Positions 52,247 to 61,535 of a stretch of DNA of 64,000 nucleotides are shown one piece after another; within the stretch, counting starts at the first letter, position 1; each line of letters begins with the position of its first letter. A program made the translations under genes and the position numbers. A model generated the notes under the pieces. It had not been told where the DNA came from and ran no database searches. It saw only the letters and a program-made list of their open reading frames with translations. The stretch comes from Pseudomonadota bacterium (GTDB taxonomy: Bacteria > Pseudomonadota > Gammaproteobacteria > Burkholderiales > Burkholderiaceae_C): the NCBI GenBank assembly GCA_023442945.1, contig JAEZWW010000008.1:1-64000 (forward strand). Reading direction: 5' to 3'.

Positions 52247-53707
52247 ATGACGCAACCCTATTCTTCTCTCGCGCTGGCTGAGCCGCTCAAGCGCGCCGTG
52301 GCCGAGATGGGCTACGAGAACATGACGCCGATCCAGGAGCAGGCCATCCCCGTGGTGCTGGCTGGTCAGGACGTCATGGGCGCGGCGCAGACCGGCACCG
52401 GCAAAACCGCGGCGTTTTCGCTGCCGCTGCTGCAGCGCCTGCTCAAGCACGAAACGGCCTCCGTCTCGCCCGCGCGCCACCCGGTGCGCGCGCTGGTGCT
52501 GCTGCCCACGCGCGAGCTGGCCGACCAGGTCGCCCAGCAGATCAAGCTGTACGCCAAGTACACGCAGCTGCGCAGCGCCGTCGTCTTCGGCGGCATGGAC
52601 ATGAAGCCCCAGGTCGCCGAGCTGCGCAAGGGCGTCGAAGTGCTGGTGGCCACGCCCGGCCGTCTGCTGGACCACATCGAAGCCAAGACCGCGGTGCTGA
52701 ACCAGGTCGAGTACGTGGTGCTGGACGAGGCCGACCGCATGCTGGACATCGGCTTTCTGCCCGACCTGCAGCGCATCCTGAGCTACCTGCCCAAGCAGCG
52801 CACCACCCTGCTCTTCTCGGCCACCTTCTCGCCCGAGATCAAGCGCCTGGCCGCCAGCTACCTGCAAGACCCGGTGCTGATCGAAGTGGCGCGGCCGAAC
52901 GCCACCGCGTCCACGGTCGAGCAGCATTTCTACATGCTGGACGACGACGACAAGCGCCGCGCCATCCGCCAGGTGCTGAAGGACAAAGACCTGCGCCAGG
53001 CCTTCGTCTTCTGCAACAGCAAGCTGGGCACCGCGCGCCTGGCCCGCGCGCTGGAGCGCGACGGCCTGAAGACCACCGCGCTGCACGGCGACAAGAGCCA
53101 GGACGAGCGCCTGAAGTCGCTCGAAGCCTTCAAACAAGGCGAGGTCGACCTGCTGGTGGCCACCGACGTGGCCGCGCGCGGGCTGGACATCAAGGACGTG
53201 CCCGCCGTCTTCAACTACGACGTGCCCTTCAACCCCGAGGACTACGTCCACCGCATCGGCCGCACCGGCCGCGCCGGCGCGTCGGGCCTGGCGGTCACGC
53301 TGGTGACCAAGGGCGACCAGCGCCTGATGGGCGAGCTGGAAAAGCTGCTGAAGACCAAGATCGAGGTCGAGCACCTCGAATTTGAAGAAGAACGCCCGCG
53401 CGGCCGCCAGAACGACGGCCGCCGCCGCTACCGCGACGAAGAAACCGGCGACGCGCGCGACGACGCCCGCCGCGAGCGCAGCGACCGCCGCCACGGCAGC
53501 GAGCGCGACCGGCCGAGCCGCGCCGCCGCACCGGCCGACCCGTTCTTCAACCAGCCCTACGAAGCCGCTGCGCCGGCCGAGGACGCGGCCCCGCCCGCAT
53601 GGGAGCGCCAGGCGCGCCCGACGCGCAGCGGCGTGTCGGCCAACATCAAGCCCAAGGTGAAGGTGGCTGCGCTGTTCAAGGCGCCGCAGACCACGACCAC
53701 GCCGTGA
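52247..53707 (+). CDS. rhlE: DEAD-box RNA helicase RhlE
   Basis: This 486-residue ATP-dependent RNA helicase has the Q motif (TPIQEQAIPVVLAGQDVMG), motif I AQTGTGKT, motif II DEAD (VLDEADRML), SAT (LFSATF) and motif VI HRIGRTGRAG. A basic, Arg/Asp-rich tail (about 385-486, RRRYRDEETGDARDD) would bind RNA. It acts in ribosome assembly or RNA decay. A terminator follows. Confidence 0.93.
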   Translation: MTQPYSSLALAEPLKRAVAEMGYENMTPIQEQAIPVVLAGQDVMGAAQTGTGKTAAFSLPLLQRLLKHETASVSPARHPVRALVLLPTRELADQVAQQIKLYAKYTQLRSAVVFGGMDMKPQVAELRKGVEVLVATPGRLLDHIEAKTAVLNQVEYVVLDEADRMLDIGFLPDLQRILSYLPKQRTTLLFSATFSPEIKRLAASYLQDPVLIEVARPNATASTVEQHFYMLDDDDKRRAIRQVLKDKDLRQAFVFCNSKLGTARLARALERDGLKTTALHGDKSQDERLKSLEAFKQGEVDLLVATDVAARGLDIKDVPAVFNYDVPFNPEDYVHRIGRTGRAGASGLAVTLVTKGDQRLMGELEKLLKTKIEVEHLEFEEERPRGRQNDGRRRYRDEETGDARDDARRERSDRRHGSERDRPSRAAAPADPFFNQPYEAAAPAEDAAPPAWERQARPTRSGVSANIKPKVKVAALFKAPQTTTTP

Positions 53708-53747
53708 GGCGCGCTGCTGGCGCCGCGCAGGTGCACGGCGGCATCCC

Positions 53748-53781
53748 AAAAACAAGGGCCCGGACGGGCCCTTGTTTTTTT
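53748..53781 (+). terminator. Intrinsic terminator after rhlE
   Basis: AACAAGGGCCCG (53751-53762) pairs with CGGGCCCTTGTT (53765-53776) and a T tract follows. Confidence 0.93.
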
Positions 53782-53920
53782 GGTTGAGCGCGGTGCGTGG
53801 GCCCGCCGATCGACCGGAGCGCCAGTGCGCGGCACCGCAGGGCAAGCGGGCGGCGCCCGGTCGGGCACCGGGCCGGTCAGCGCAGCGCCTGCCACATCGA
53901 TTTTTGAAAGAAATCGCCGT

Positions 53921-53966
53921 CTGGCCCTACAACCATCTGCGCGGCCAGCTATGCTATCAATAGCAC
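53921..53966 (-). repeat. Dispersed repeat I, copy 22
   Basis: This full reverse copy (CTGGCCCTACAACCATCTG, CGCGGCCAGCTATGC, TATCAATAGC) abuts the stop codon of the DUF445 gene. Confidence 0.9.
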
Positions 53967-53967
53967 A

Positions 53968-55233
53968 TCACTGCAGCCACTGCGTCACGGTGTGGATGAC
54001 CAGGCCGACCAGTCCGCCCACCAGCGTGCCGTTGATGCGGATGAACTGCAGGTCGCGGCCGATGTGGCGCTCCAGCTCGTCCGTCATCTCGCGCGCGTCC
54101 CAGGCCTGCACGCGCGCGACGATGTAGCCGCGGATGTCCTCGCGGTAACGCTCGATCAGCCGCGGCGCGGCGGCCTGCAGCTCACCGTTGATCCAGGCGC
54201 GCACTTCCTCGTCGTGCGCCAGGCGTTCGCCCAGCGTGCGCGCGGCCTGGGCGATGCTGCGGCGCAACGTGGAATCGCTGCGCGCCATGTCGTCTTGCAG
54301 CCAGCTGAGCAGCTCGGACCACAGCTGGTTGACGTAGTCGCCCAGCGCCGGGTTGGCCAGCATGTCGGCCTTGGCTTTTTCCACGCGCGCGCGCAGCGCG
54401 TCGTCGGTCTTCAGACGGCCGACGAACTGCGTGACCACCTCGTCAAAGCGCAGGCGCAGATCGTGCTGCGGGTCTTCGGCCATGTCGATGATGGTCTTGG
54501 CGATGATGACCACCACCTTGCGTGTGGCCAGCCGCGCGGCGACCTGGTCCAGGCCCACGTACTTCAGCGCCTTGACCTCGCGCGCGATGGCCTCGGCAAT
54601 GGTGTCCTGCACCACGTCCTCGCCCAGCAGCTTGGCCAGCTGCACCAGCACGCCGTCCAGCAGTTCCTGGTGGCGCCCTTCGTGCGTCATGGCCTCCAGC
54701 ACCTGGCCCGTGAGGCGCGTGATGTCGACCTGCTGCAGCCCGCGCCGCGCCAGATCGGCGACGAACAGGCGCACGCGCTCGTCGTTCAGCGCGCCGACGG
54801 CCCAGCGGCCGACTTCCACCAGGCGGTCGGCCACGCGGTCGGCGTTCTCGGGCCGCGCCAGCCACTGCGCCACGCGCCCGGCGGCGTCGAAGTCCTTGAC
54901 CTTGGCCAGCACCTGGTCGGTCGCCAAAAAGTGCGTGGCGATGAAGGTGGCGAGGTTCTCGCCAATGCGGTCCTTGTTCTCCGGGATGATGGCGGTGTGC
55001 GGGATCGGCAGCCCGAGCGGGTGGCGGAACAGCGCCACCACGGCGAACCAGTCGGCGATCGCGCCGACCATGGCCGCTTCGGCAAACGCCGCCACGTAGC
55101 CCCAGGCCGGATGGCGCGGCGTGAGCGCTGTGGCCAACCCATACAACACCGCCGCGGCCACCAGCAGGCCGAGCGCCAGGCGCTTCATGCCGGCCGCGTC
55201 GCGGCCGCGTGGGCGGGGCGGTGCGTCGCTCAT
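53968..55233 (-). CDS. DUF445 family membrane protein
   Basis: This 421-residue protein has membrane segments near the N terminus (about 20-70, AAFAEAAMVGAIADWFAVVALF) and at the very C terminus (NGTLVGGLVGLVIHTV), with a long helical middle part. The AIADWFAVVALFRHPLG and IPHTAIIPENKDRIG blocks define DUF445. Function unknown. Its ATG overlaps the apaH stop codon (ATGA), so the two are coupled. Confidence 0.87.
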   Translation of the reverse strand: MSDAPPRPRGRDAAGMKRLALGLLVAAAVLYGLATALTPRHPAWGYVAAFAEAAMVGAIADWFAVVALFRHPLGLPIPHTAIIPENKDRIGENLATFIATHFLATDQVLAKVKDFDAAGRVAQWLARPENADRVADRLVEVGRWAVGALNDERVRLFVADLARRGLQQVDITRLTGQVLEAMTHEGRHQELLDGVLVQLAKLLGEDVVQDTIAEAIAREVKALKYVGLDQVAARLATRKVVVIIAKTIIDMAEDPQHDLRLRFDEVVTQFVGRLKTDDALRARVEKAKADMLANPALGDYVNQLWSELLSWLQDDMARSDSTLRRSIAQAARTLGERLAHDEEVRAWINGELQAAAPRLIERYREDIRGYIVARVQAWDAREMTDELERHIGRDLQFIRINGTLVGGLVGLVIHTVTQWLQ

Positions 55234-56069
55234 CGGCCGGGCACCTGGGCTTGGTCGCATTCGACCTGGATCAACTCGCGTTCAGAGGGCGTGGCGCCCA
55301 GGCGCACGGCGCTCAGGCACCCGCCCCAGACGCAGCCGGTGTCCAGCGACAGCAGATCGGGCCGGTCCAGCCAGCCCAGCGTGGACCAGTGGCCAAACGC
55401 GACCACGTCACCGGCGGTCGCGCGGCCGGGTACGTCGAACCAGGGCATGAAGCCGGGCGGCGCGCCATCGGCACCCTGGCTGTCCTTGGTATCGAAGTCC
55501 ATGCGCCCGTCAGCCGTGCACAGGCGCAGGCGCGTGAGGGCGTTGACGATCACGCGCAGGCGCTCGGCGCCGGTCAGCGTGTCGTCCCAGCGGTCGGGCT
55601 GGTTGCCGTACATCTGGTGCAGAAAGGCCGACCAGTCGGATCCGCGCAGCACGTCCTGCACTTCGCCGGCCAGCGCCAAAGCCTGCCCCACCGTCCACTG
55701 CGGCAGCACACCGGCGTGCACCATCAGCACGCCTTGCTCGCGCAGCGCCAAGGGGCGGTGGCGCAGCCAGGTCAGCAAGGCCTCGCGGTCCGGCGCAGCC
55801 AGGATGTCGGCCACGGTGTCCTGCCGGTGCGGTTGGCGCACACCCTCGGACACGGCCAGCAGGTGCAGATCGTGGTTGCCCAGCAGCGCCGCGGCCGCAT
55901 CGCCGAGCGCCTGCACGCGCCGCAACACGGCCAGCGATTCGGGCCCGCGGTTGACCAGATCGCCCAGCAACACCAGGCGGTCGCGGCTGGGGGAAAAGTC
56001 GATTGCTTGCAGCAGACGGCCCAAGGCGCTGTCGCAGCCTTGCACGTCGCCGATCAGGTAGAGTGCCAT
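55230..56069 (-). CDS. apaH: Symmetrical bis(5'-nucleosyl)-tetraphosphatase
   Basis: This 279-residue metallophosphatase cleaves Ap4A to two ADP. The metal motifs GDVQGC (7-12), GDLVNRGP and GNHDLH are intact, and VFGHW-type C-terminal sequence (VVAFGHWSTLG) follows. The open frame continues upstream to 57287 antisense to the CorC gene, but MALYLIGDVQG at 56069 is the family's usual start. Confidence 0.92.
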   Translation of the reverse strand: MALYLIGDVQGCDSALGRLLQAIDFSPSRDRLVLLGDLVNRGPESLAVLRRVQALGDAAAALLGNHDLHLLAVSEGVRQPHRQDTVADILAAPDREALLTWLRHRPLALREQGVLMVHAGVLPQWTVGQALALAGEVQDVLRGSDWSAFLHQMYGNQPDRWDDTLTGAERLRVIVNALTRLRLCTADGRMDFDTKDSQGADGAPPGFMPWFDVPGRATAGDVVAFGHWSTLGWLDRPDLLSLDTGCVWGGCLSAVRLGATPSERELIQVECDQAQVPGR

Positions 56070-56105
56070 GACCCTGATTTTCCACGGGCTGGATGCCCGC
56101 ACTGA

Positions 56106-57419
56106 ATGGACTTTTTGATCATCGTCTTCCTCACCCTGCTCAATGGCCTGTTCGCCATGTCGGAACTCGCCGTGGCGTCCAGCCGCAAAGCCCGGTTGGC
56201 CGCGATGGAGGAAGGGGGCGACACCGGCGCGACGGCGGCACTGCGGCTGATGGAAAAGCCCACGCAGTTCCTGTCGACGGTCCAGGTGGGCATCACGTCG
56301 ATCGGGATGTTGAACGGCATCTTCGGCGAAGCAGCGTTCAGCGGGCCGCTGGCCGCCTGGCTGCAAGGGCGTGGCCTGAGCGAAGGCGCCGCCAGCATCG
56401 CGGCTACCGCCACGGTGGTGATCGTCATCACTTTCACCACGATCATTTTTGGCGAACTGGTGCCCAAGCGCATTGGCCAGATGTTCCCAGAAACGGTGGC
56501 GCGCTGGATCGCCAAGCCCATGACCTGGCTGGCGACGATCGCCAAGCCTTTTGTCTGGCTCCTGTCGCTGTGCACGCAGGCGGTGCTGAAACTGCTGCGC
56601 ATCGATGAGTCCAGCGCGCGCGCGGTGACGGCCGAGGAGCTGTCGGCCAGCCTGGAGGAAGGCCTGGACGCTGGCCTGATCGAAGAGCACGAACACCAGA
56701 TGGTGCGCAACGTCTTCCACCTGGATGACCGGCCGCTGACCTCGATGATGGTGCCGCGCGGCGATATTCAATGGCTGGACGGTGGTCAAACCGTCGTCGA
56801 GGCCTTGGAATATGTCGCCCGTCATGGCGACAACGGCGCCCATTCGTGGTACCCCGTTTGCCGCGGCAGCCTGGACGAAGTGATCGGCATTATCTCGGTG
56901 GCGCGGCTGCTGGAATTGGCCCGCACCGACACCCTGGTGGACAAGCATGTCGCCCCCGCCGCCTTCGTGCCCGAAACGCTGAGCGGCCTGGAAATGCTGG
57001 AGCAATTGCGCACGCGCGCCGGCCGCATGATGTTCATCGTGGACGAATATGGCGTGGTGCAGGGCATGATGACGCCGCGCGACTTGCTGGAAGCCATTAC
57101 TGGCGAGCTGAAACCCGGGGCGCACATGGATGCCTGGGCGACGCCACTGGCCGATGGCGCTTGGGCACTGGACGGCATGATGCCGGTGTCCGAGCTCAAA
57201 TCGCGCCTGGATATTGACGTGCTGCCCCAGGAAGACAAGGGGCGCTACAACACCGTGGCGGGCCTCATGCTGGCCATATCGGGGCATATGCCGAATGTGG
57301 GCGACGAGGTGGAAATCGACGACTGGGTGTTTCAGGTCACAGAAATGGAAGGCCGGCGAATTGACAAGGTGCTGGCCCGCCCCTTGGTCAAATCGGATAT
57401 TGAAAGTTTGTCGGATTGA
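56106..57419 (+). CDS. CorC/HlyC family transporter-associated protein (CNNM-CBS), paralogue 1
   Basis: This 437-residue inner-membrane protein has a DUF21/CNNM transmembrane domain (1-150), a CBS pair (about 205-330) and a CorC_HlyC C-terminal domain (about 345-430). ELAVASSRKARLAAMEEGG and the VPRGDIQWLDG, FIVDEYGVVQGMMTPRDLLEA blocks are typical. Such proteins are linked to magnesium, cobalt or sodium efflux. It is divergent from apaH across 36 bases and has a paralogue at 60161. Confidence 0.88.
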   Translation: MDFLIIVFLTLLNGLFAMSELAVASSRKARLAAMEEGGDTGATAALRLMEKPTQFLSTVQVGITSIGMLNGIFGEAAFSGPLAAWLQGRGLSEGAASIAATATVVIVITFTTIIFGELVPKRIGQMFPETVARWIAKPMTWLATIAKPFVWLLSLCTQAVLKLLRIDESSARAVTAEELSASLEEGLDAGLIEEHEHQMVRNVFHLDDRPLTSMMVPRGDIQWLDGGQTVVEALEYVARHGDNGAHSWYPVCRGSLDEVIGIISVARLLELARTDTLVDKHVAPAAFVPETLSGLEMLEQLRTRAGRMMFIVDEYGVVQGMMTPRDLLEAITGELKPGAHMDAWATPLADGAWALDGMMPVSELKSRLDIDVLPQEDKGRYNTVAGLMLAISGHMPNVGDEVEIDDWVFQVTEMEGRRIDKVLARPLVKSDIESLSD

Positions 57420-57490
57420 GGATTATGGGCGGCAGCGCGTGAACGGTGGTATATTCGCCCCGTTCTTAATCCGACTGGAGCTTTCAAACC

Positions 57491-57781
57491 ATGGCCACTT
57501 ACAAAGAATTGCTGAAGCAGCAGGAAGCACTGACCCAACAAATCGAAGAAGCCCGCAAGAAGGAAATTGCCGACGCGGTGGCCCAGGTGCGCGCACTGAT
57601 CAGTGATTATGGTTTGACGCAACAGGATGTTTTCTCGTCGGGTCGCAAATCGGGCAAATCGTCGACCGGCGTCAAAGTGCCGCCCAAGTACCGCGACCCC
57701 GCCACCGGCCAGACCTGGACCGGTCGCGGCAAGGCGCCCAAATGGATTGAAGGCCGCGACCGTGGCCAATTCCTGATCTGA
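57491..57781 (+). CDS. H-NS family nucleoid protein
   Basis: This 96-residue protein has an N-terminal coiled-coil dimerisation part (ELLKQQEALTQQIEEARKKEI) and the H-NS DNA-binding C terminus (PPKYRDPATGQTWTGRGKAPKWI). It silences AT-rich DNA. GGAG precedes the ATG, and TATATT about 40 bases upstream is a candidate -10. A terminator follows directly. Confidence 0.95.
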   Translation: MATYKELLKQQEALTQQIEEARKKEIADAVAQVRALISDYGLTQQDVFSSGRKSGKSSTGVKVPPKYRDPATGQTWTGRGKAPKWIEGRDRGQFLI

Positions 57782-57825
57782 TTTTCATCGCTTTGGCCCA
57801 GGCAGTCCGGGCGAAAGCGGCATCC

Positions 57826-57862
57826 AACGCGCAAATGCCGCCCCGGCATTTGCGCGTTTTTT
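57826..57862 (+). terminator. Strong terminator after the H-NS gene
   Basis: CGCGCAAATGCCG (57828-57840) pairs with CGGCATTTGCGCG (57844-57856), then six T. Confidence 0.95.
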
Positions 57863-57938
57863 CATGGTCGGCTGGATTAGCCCGCTCATCGCGCCGGCGG
57901 CCAGGGAACGCCCGGTGCTGCGCGCACTCCAATCCGAC

Positions 57939-58373
57939 ATGCTTCGGATCCTGCGCTACACGTGGCCCCTACCCTGGACCTTGCTGGGCCTGTCGGTCGC
58001 GGGCGTGGTGCGCCTGCTGGGCGGCCAGTGGCGGTGCCGCAGCGGCGCGCTGGAGGCACACGGCGGTTGGCTCGCCCGGCTGTGCCAGCGCCTGCCAGCG
58101 TCAGCCCAGTTCGACGCCATCACCTTGGGCCACGTGATCATCGGGCGCGACGCACGCACGCTGGATGTCGTGCGTGCGCATGAGCATGTTCACCTGCGCC
58201 AGTACGAGCGCTGGGGCGCCCTGTTCGTGCCCGCGCACCTGTGCGCCACCCTCTGGCAATGGGCGCGCGGCGCGCGCCCGTACCGGGACAACCCATTCGA
58301 GCGCGAAGCCTACGCCAGCGCCCCTATGCGCACGGCGCCGCCCGTCTGCGCGAACACCATGAAGGTGGAATAA
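57939..58373 (+). CDS. Small protein with HEXXH motif, unknown
   Basis: This 144-residue protein has a hydrophobic N-terminal segment (about 10-28) and a HEHVH motif (His81, Glu82, His85) followed by LRQYERWG and a second hydrophobic part. NPFEREAY near the C terminus could give a third ligand. It looks like a small membrane-linked zinc protein. The open frame reaches up to 57864, but that start would begin right after the terminator T-tract, so 57939 is chosen. Function unknown. Confidence 0.62.
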   Translation: MLRILRYTWPLPWTLLGLSVAGVVRLLGGQWRCRSGALEAHGGWLARLCQRLPASAQFDAITLGHVIIGRDARTLDVVRAHEHVHLRQYERWGALFVPAHLCATLWQWARGARPYRDNPFEREAYASAPMRTAPPVCANTMKVE

Positions 58374-58402
58374 TCCCCCTTCATTACACAGAAGGAACGG
58401 TC

Positions 58403-58729
58403 ATGGATTCAACCACGCAGCAACGCATCGACGATCTGGTCAAGAACAACGACGTTGTGCTGTTCATGAAAGGCAATGCCAGCTTTCCCATGTGCGGCTT
58501 TTCGGGCCGCGCCGTGCAAATCCTGAAGGCCAGCGGCGTCGAGCCGAAGGCGCTGACCACGGTGAACGTGCTCGAAGACGAGGCCATTCGCCAAGGCATC
58601 AAGGAATACAGCCAATGGCCGACGATCCCGCAGCTCTACGTCAAGGGCGAGTTTGTGGGCGGCTCGGACATCATGATGGAAATGTACGAATCGGGCGAAC
58701 TGCAGCAATTGGTGGCTGCTCAGGCCTGA
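58403..58729 (+). CDS. grxD: Monothiol glutaredoxin (Grx4 type)
   Basis: This 108-residue protein has the monothiol active site CGFS (31-34) in KGNASFPMCGFSG and the glutathione/FeS-binding WPTIPQLYVKGEFVGGSDI. It carries 2Fe-2S clusters and takes part in iron-sulfur delivery. AAGGAA lies upstream of the ATG at 58403. Confidence 0.95.
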   Translation: MDSTTQQRIDDLVKNNDVVLFMKGNASFPMCGFSGRAVQILKASGVEPKALTTVNVLEDEAIRQGIKEYSQWPTIPQLYVKGEFVGGSDIMMEMYESGELQQLVAAQA

Positions 58730-58767
58730 AAGCCCTTTGCACGTCCGCCAACCCGGCGGGCGCGACC

Positions 58768-58801
58768 ATAAAAAATGACGCCCGAGGGCGTCATTTTTTA
58801 T
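58768..58801. terminator. Bidirectional terminator between grxD and the OmpA-like gene
   Basis: ATAAAAAATGACGCCC (58768-58783) pairs with GGGCGTCATTTTTTAT (58786-58801), giving A and T tracts on either strand. Confidence 0.95.
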
Positions 58802-58839
58802 GGGTCGGGAGCGCCCAAGGCGCCCCCGATCGGGCCGCC

Positions 58840-59925
58840 TTATTTGCGGACCGTCACTTCCACGCGACGCGAAGCGGCGTTGGTGGCGGCGGTGCCGCTG
58901 GTTTCAGCAGGCTTTTCCAGCACGGTGTGGTCTTCCGTCACGCCTTGGGCAACCAGCGCCGCCTGCACGGCTTGTGCGCGGTGCTTGGACAGCTCGGCGT
59001 TCTTGGCGGCGTCACCCGTCGGGTCGTTGAAGCCGGAGATCACGGCCTTGGCTTCCGGGTTGGCCTTCAAGTAGTTCACCAGGTCGGTGGCCTTGGTGGC
59101 GAAGTCACCGTGCACGTCGGTCTTGGCCGAGTCGAAGTAGACCTTCAGCGCGGGCAGGCTGTTTTCGCCCATCAGGCTGACCACGGCAGCACCGGCGGGT
59201 TCGTCGGCCGCTGCCGGGGCAGCGGTACCCGACGTGCTGGCAGCGCCCGAAGCGGCAGCATCCGGTGCCGAAGCCGGCTCAGCCGCTGCTGGTGCAGGGA
59301 CGGCTTCGCTGGCCATGGGCGCCGGCTCGGACGCCGCCGGGGCGACGACGGCGGGCTCGGACGCGACTGGCGTCGGCGCATCGGCCGTGCGGTTCTTGCC
59401 ACAGTAACTCAGGCCGAAGAGCGCGGCCAGGGCCACCACCAGCCAGGGCAGCCACTTCATCATGCCGCCGCTGGCTGCGGCGGTGCTGGCCGTGGCGCCA
59501 GCGGGTGCAGCGCCCAGCAGGCTTTGACCGGCGGCGGCCAGGCTGGCGACTTCCGGCGGGTAGCTGGTCGGGATGCTGCCACCGGGCGTAAGGCGACCCA
59601 CGATGGCCGGCAGCAGGTAACCCAGCGAGGACGTGACGTTGTCACGGCCAACGCCCAGGCGCGAGGTCAGCTGCGACAGCAGGCCGCCGCTGGCGCCCAG
59701 CACGGTTTCGAGTTGGGTGTTGGTGATGGGTTGGGCGCTCGGGCCGCCGCCCAGCCAGGACTGGATAACGGGGCCCAGATTGGCCGATTTGAACTTTTCC
59801 AGGAAACCGGCGAGGCCGCCCGTGTCCTTGTTCGTCATGTACGCCAGCAGCATCTGTACCAGCGGAAGCGCTTTATCCCCCAGGCCGAAACGTGCGGCCA
59901 CCTCCCGGATCAAGACGTCAAACAT
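58840..59925 (-). CDS. DUF937-OmpA fusion membrane protein
   Basis: This 361-residue protein joins an N-terminal DUF937/YidB-like domain (1-150, LPLVQMLLAYMTNKDTGGLAG and LLPAIVGRLTPGG), one transmembrane segment (about 180-200), a long Ala/Pro/Glu linker and an OmpA-like domain (about 255-361, LKVYFDSAKTDVHGDF, SGFNDPTGDAAKNAELSKHRA). The OmpA part should bind peptidoglycan in the periplasm, with DUF937 then on the cytoplasmic side. The start at 59925 gives MFDVLIREVA, the usual DUF937 beginning. Confidence 0.82.
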   Translation of the reverse strand: MFDVLIREVAARFGLGDKALPLVQMLLAYMTNKDTGGLAGFLEKFKSANLGPVIQSWLGGGPSAQPITNTQLETVLGASGGLLSQLTSRLGVGRDNVTSSLGYLLPAIVGRLTPGGSIPTSYPPEVASLAAAGQSLLGAAPAGATASTAAASGGMMKWLPWLVVALAALFGLSYCGKNRTADAPTPVASEPAVVAPAASEPAPMASEAVPAPAAAEPASAPDAAASGAASTSGTAAPAAADEPAGAAVVSLMGENSLPALKVYFDSAKTDVHGDFATKATDLVNYLKANPEAKAVISGFNDPTGDAAKNAELSKHRAQAVQAALVAQGVTEDHTVLEKPAETSGTAATNAASRRVEVTVRK

Positions 59926-60160
59926 ATGAAATCCTTTCTTGTCTGTCAGAAAAGGCTGCCAGGGCGCGATGCACAAAAAATGGCGCACGCCCGCGGACGA
60001 CAACCTTTCGCAAAATTATAGGAAGCTGCGTGACGGCCCCATGTCGTCCCAGTCCTACAAGCCTGCAGGGCCGCGCCCTGTGTAAACTGGCTGCCTAAAC
60101 CGCGGCGACGCGCCGATTGCGGCTTTTCTCAGGGTCTGGCGCCCGCTCTATCTCCCTTTC

Positions 60161-61483
60161 ATGGGTTTTCTTCAAAATCTGCTGATCATCCTGGCCCTGA
60201 TTGCGGCCAGCGCCTTCTTTTCGATCGCGGAAATGTCCTTGGCCGCCTCGCGGCGCTTGCGCTTGCGCCAGCTGGTCGATGAAGGCGACTCGCGCGCGCT
60301 GCGCGTGTTGCGCGTGCAGGAGCAGCCGGGCTTTTACTTCACCACGGTGCAGATCGGCGTCAACGCCATCGCTATCCTGGGCGGCATCGTGGGTGAAGGC
60401 CTGTTCAGCCCCACGTTTGAAGCCTGGCTGCTGCCCTGGTTGTCGGCGCGCACGGCCAGCACCGTGGCATTTGCCGCGTCGGTCACGCTGGTCACCTCGC
60501 TGTTCGTGGTGTTTGCCGACCTGGTGCCCAAGCGCCTGGGCATGGCCGAGCCCGAGCGCATCGCCATGTGGGTGGCGGGGCCGATGGACAAGGTGCTGTG
60601 GGCGTTCAAGCCCATCGTGTGGCTGTACAACAAGTGCACCGACCTGATCTTGCGGGCCTTCGGCGCTCCGACCGCCCGCGACGAACGCATCACGCCCGAC
60701 GACATCCTGGCGCTGGCCGAAGCCGGCACGCAGGCGGGCGTGATCGACCGGCCGGAGCAGCTGGTGATTGAGAACGTGTTCGAGCTCGACACCCGCACCG
60801 TAACCAGCGCCATGACGCCACGCGAGCGCATCGCCTGGCTGCGCATCGACGACCCGGACGAAGTGGTGCGTGCGCGCATCGCGGCGGAGCCTTTTTCCAC
60901 CTACCCGGTGTGCGAAGGCGGATTGGACCGCGTGCTGGGCTATGTGGACGCCAAGGACCTGTTTCAGCGCGTATTGAACGATTTGCCGATCCACCTGAAG
61001 GACGAAGGCTTGCTGCACAAAGTGGTGGTCGTGCCGGACCAGCTCAGCCTGGCCGAGGTGCTGCACCAGTTCCGCCAGCAGCAGGAAGACTTCGCCATCA
61101 TCGTCAACGAATACAGCACCGTGGTGGGCGTGGTGACGCTGAACGATGTGATGAGCACGGTGATGGGCGAGCTGGTCACGCCGGAAGACGAGGAGATGAT
61201 CGTGCGGCGCGACGATGGCTCGTGGCTGATCGATGGCCACACGCCGATCACCGACGTCGAACGTGCGCTGGATCTGGAAGACCTGCCCAGTGCCGACCAG
61301 TACGACACGCTGGCCGGCTTTCTGATGGCCATGCTGCGGCGGGTGCCGCGCCGCACCGACTGCGTGAACTGGGGCGGCTTTCGCTTTGAGGTGATGGACG
61401 TGGACAACTACCGCATCGACCAGGTGCTGGTCACCCGCAGCAACGCCGCGACACCCGCAGCGACGCTGATCACGCCGCCGTAA
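60161..61483 (+). CDS. CorC/HlyC family protein (CNNM-CBS), paralogue 2
   Basis: This 440-residue inner-membrane protein has the same architecture as the one at 56106: DUF21 (1-170, FFSIAEMSLAASRRLRLRQLV), CBS pair (about 210-335) and CorC_HlyC domain (about 350-430). FADLVPKRLG and FAIIVNEYSTVVGVVTLNDVM are conserved. It is a diverged paralogue, not a recent copy. Confidence 0.88.
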   Translation: MGFLQNLLIILALIAASAFFSIAEMSLAASRRLRLRQLVDEGDSRALRVLRVQEQPGFYFTTVQIGVNAIAILGGIVGEGLFSPTFEAWLLPWLSARTASTVAFAASVTLVTSLFVVFADLVPKRLGMAEPERIAMWVAGPMDKVLWAFKPIVWLYNKCTDLILRAFGAPTARDERITPDDILALAEAGTQAGVIDRPEQLVIENVFELDTRTVTSAMTPRERIAWLRIDDPDEVVRARIAAEPFSTYPVCEGGLDRVLGYVDAKDLFQRVLNDLPIHLKDEGLLHKVVVVPDQLSLAEVLHQFRQQQEDFAIIVNEYSTVVGVVTLNDVMSTVMGELVTPEDEEMIVRRDDGSWLIDGHTPITDVERALDLEDLPSADQYDTLAGFLMAMLRRVPRRTDCVNWGGFRFEVMDVDNYRIDQVLVTRSNAATPAATLITPP

Positions 61484-61489
61484 ATACTA

Positions 61490-61535
61490 TTATTTTCATA
61501 GCTGCTCGCGCAGGTCTATGTAGGGCTAGCCGCTG
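61490..61535 (+). repeat. Dispersed repeat I, copy 23
   Basis: This forward copy (CATAGCTGCTCGCGCAG, TGTAGGGCTAGCCG) is between the converging CorC and lytic transglycosylase genes and reaches over the latter's stop codon. Confidence 0.8.
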
